From an uncultured Thermoleophilia bacterium (lineage in GTDB: Bacteria > Actinomycetota > Thermoleophilia > Gaiellales > F1-60-MAGs149), in contig CADCWC010000256.1 in the NCBI GenBank assembly GCA_902806305.1, positions 1 through 6,126 on the forward strand: a stretch of DNA of 6,126 nucleotides, given 5' to 3'. Shown piece after piece: positions 5,619 to 6,126 of this stretch (within the stretch, counting starts at the first letter, position 1; each line of letters starts with the position of its first letter). The notes under the pieces are model-generated. The model made no database searches and had not been told where the DNA came from. It saw only the letters and a list, made by a program, of their open reading frames with translations. Position numbers and translations under genes: made by a program.

Positions 5619-5651
5619 CGACCGCACCGGCGCACGCTCCCGGAGCGGTCG
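5619..5651. terminator. Hairpin between convergent genes, candidate bidirectional terminator
   Basis: CGACCGCACCGG (5619-5630) and CCGGAGCGGTCG (5640-5651) pair as 7 bp, one A-A mismatch and 4 bp around a 9-base loop. The structure lies in the 69-bp gap between the stop of the methyltransferase (5606) and the stop of the opposing gene (5676), so it is well placed to end both transcripts. No T-run follows on either strand, as is common for terminators in high-GC actinomycetes. Confidence 0.5.
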
Positions 5652-5675
5652 TCGCGGCCCGCGTCCCGCGGCGCG

Positions 5676-6126
5676 TCAGCGCTGCAGGAACGACAGACGC
5701 TCGCGCACGAGCCGCGAGACCATGGTCGGCACGCCGGAGCGCGCCGTCTCGAGGGCATGCTCGAGCGCCTCGGCGGCGCCCTCGGTGACCGGCGGCCCGT
5801 GACCCACCGCCACGGCGAGCGGGTCGAGCCCGCCGAGCGCCCCGCGCGGCGGGCGGGCGCGGAGAAGCGGATGGACGCCGAGCCTGTCGTCGGGTGACGT
5901 CAGGAAGAAGCCGTTCGTGCCGATGGCCTCCACGCAGACGAGGAGGCGGCGCTCCGGCAGCCACAGGGCCGCCTCGTTCCAGCCCGCGATGGCGAGGATG
6001 ACGCGCTCCTGGACGCCCTCGACGACGAGCGGCCTGCCCTTGCCCGCCAGTGCCGCCGGCACGACGCGGGGGGCGCCGTGGCGGGCCGCGACGGCCTCGG
6101 CGTCCCGTCCGTGACGGTCGATCAGC
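5676..6126 (-). CDS. Metallo-beta-lactamase-fold-like protein, C-terminal part (5' end beyond window)
   Basis: The minus-strand frame is open from the right edge to a TGA at 5678-5676; 149 residues are visible. A GTG at 6062 is in frame, but homology-like sequence continues upstream of it, so it is probably not the start. From the edge: LIDRHGRDAEAVAARHGAPR resembles the 'HxHxDH ... aGA' region of MBL-fold hydrolases with ligands altered. EAALWLPERRLLVCVEAIGT (about 51-70) matches the 'ALWLPEHRALVVGD' strand pair that normally supplies the bridging Asp, here Val-Glu. AVGHGPPV (106-113) keeps the late His of the fold. The tail (AAEALEHALETARSG ...) is helical. I infer an MBL-like fold of actinobacterial type, perhaps not a metalloenzyme; no substrate can be named. 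It converges on the methyltransferase gene. Confidence 0.55.
   Translation of the reverse strand, partial: LIDRHGRDAEAVAARHGAPRVVPAALAGKGRPLVVEGVQERVILAIAGWNEAALWLPERRLLVCVEAIGTNGFFLTSPDDRLGVHPLLRARPPRGALGGLDPLAVAVGHGPPVTEGAAEALEHALETARSGVPTMVSRLVRERLSFLQR

Noticed and set aside
4769..5788. A 339-codon plus-strand open frame overlapping the methyltransferase in another frame
   Set aside because: Arg/Pro/Gly/Ala-rich translation without motifs. The overlapping frame encodes textbook SAM-binding motifs, so this one is spurious.
1..6126. Search for CRISPR arrays, tRNA or rRNA genes, insertion sequences, toxin-antitoxin pairs or phage genes
   Set aside because: No regularly spaced repeats, no tRNA-like cloverleaf or rRNA segments recognised, no transposase motifs or long terminal inverted repeats. 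All long coding frames are accounted for by the genes listed.

Overview
This is a very GC-rich window (clearly above 70% G+C by eye) with strong third-position GC bias, exclusively GTG start codons and -10-like TANNNT hexamers placed directly against start codons. These traits point to a high-GC actinomycete-type genome. The style resembles deep-branching Actinomycetota such as Thermoleophilia, but that placement is an inference and no marker gene proves it. The window holds eight protein-coding genes, two of them cut by the window edges. There are no RNA genes, insertion sequences, CRISPR arrays, phage genes or large repeats, and no gene-free stretch exceeds about 130 bases.

Layout: (1) Bases 1-174, minus strand, hold the N-terminal 58 codons of a probable rhomboid-family intramembrane protease that runs off the left edge. 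(2) A 50-bp divergent promoter region (175-224) separates it from an EamA/RhtA-type amino-acid exporter of the drug/metabolite transporter superfamily (225-1097, plus). (3) A four-gene plus-strand operon (1159-4741) encodes ATPase, six-helix permease, ATPase, six-helix permease, that is, two ABC-2-type export half-systems in tandem. The genes are tightly coupled: 36 bp gap, 4-bp GTGA overlap, 8 bp gap. (4) After a 127-bp leader region comes a class I SAM-dependent methyltransferase (4869-5606, plus). (5) Converging on it from the right edge is a minus-strand gene (5676-6126, 5'-truncated) that looks like a metallo-beta-lactamase-fold protein with degenerate metal ligands. An 11-bp imperfect hairpin lies between the two convergent stops.

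How the genes work together: the operon probably builds one or two membrane ABC complexes, with each ATPase energising its neighbouring permease or all four combining. Its substrate cannot be read from sequence. The exporter, rhomboid, methyltransferase and MBL-like genes look like independent neighbours. Nothing in the window is clearly a new defence, mobile or RNA system. The points most worth a second look are the repeated leaderless-promoter geometry, the paired ABC-2 modules with Glu at both Q-loop positions, the apparently metal-less MBL-fold protein, and the small dyad and short ORF ahead of the methyltransferase.
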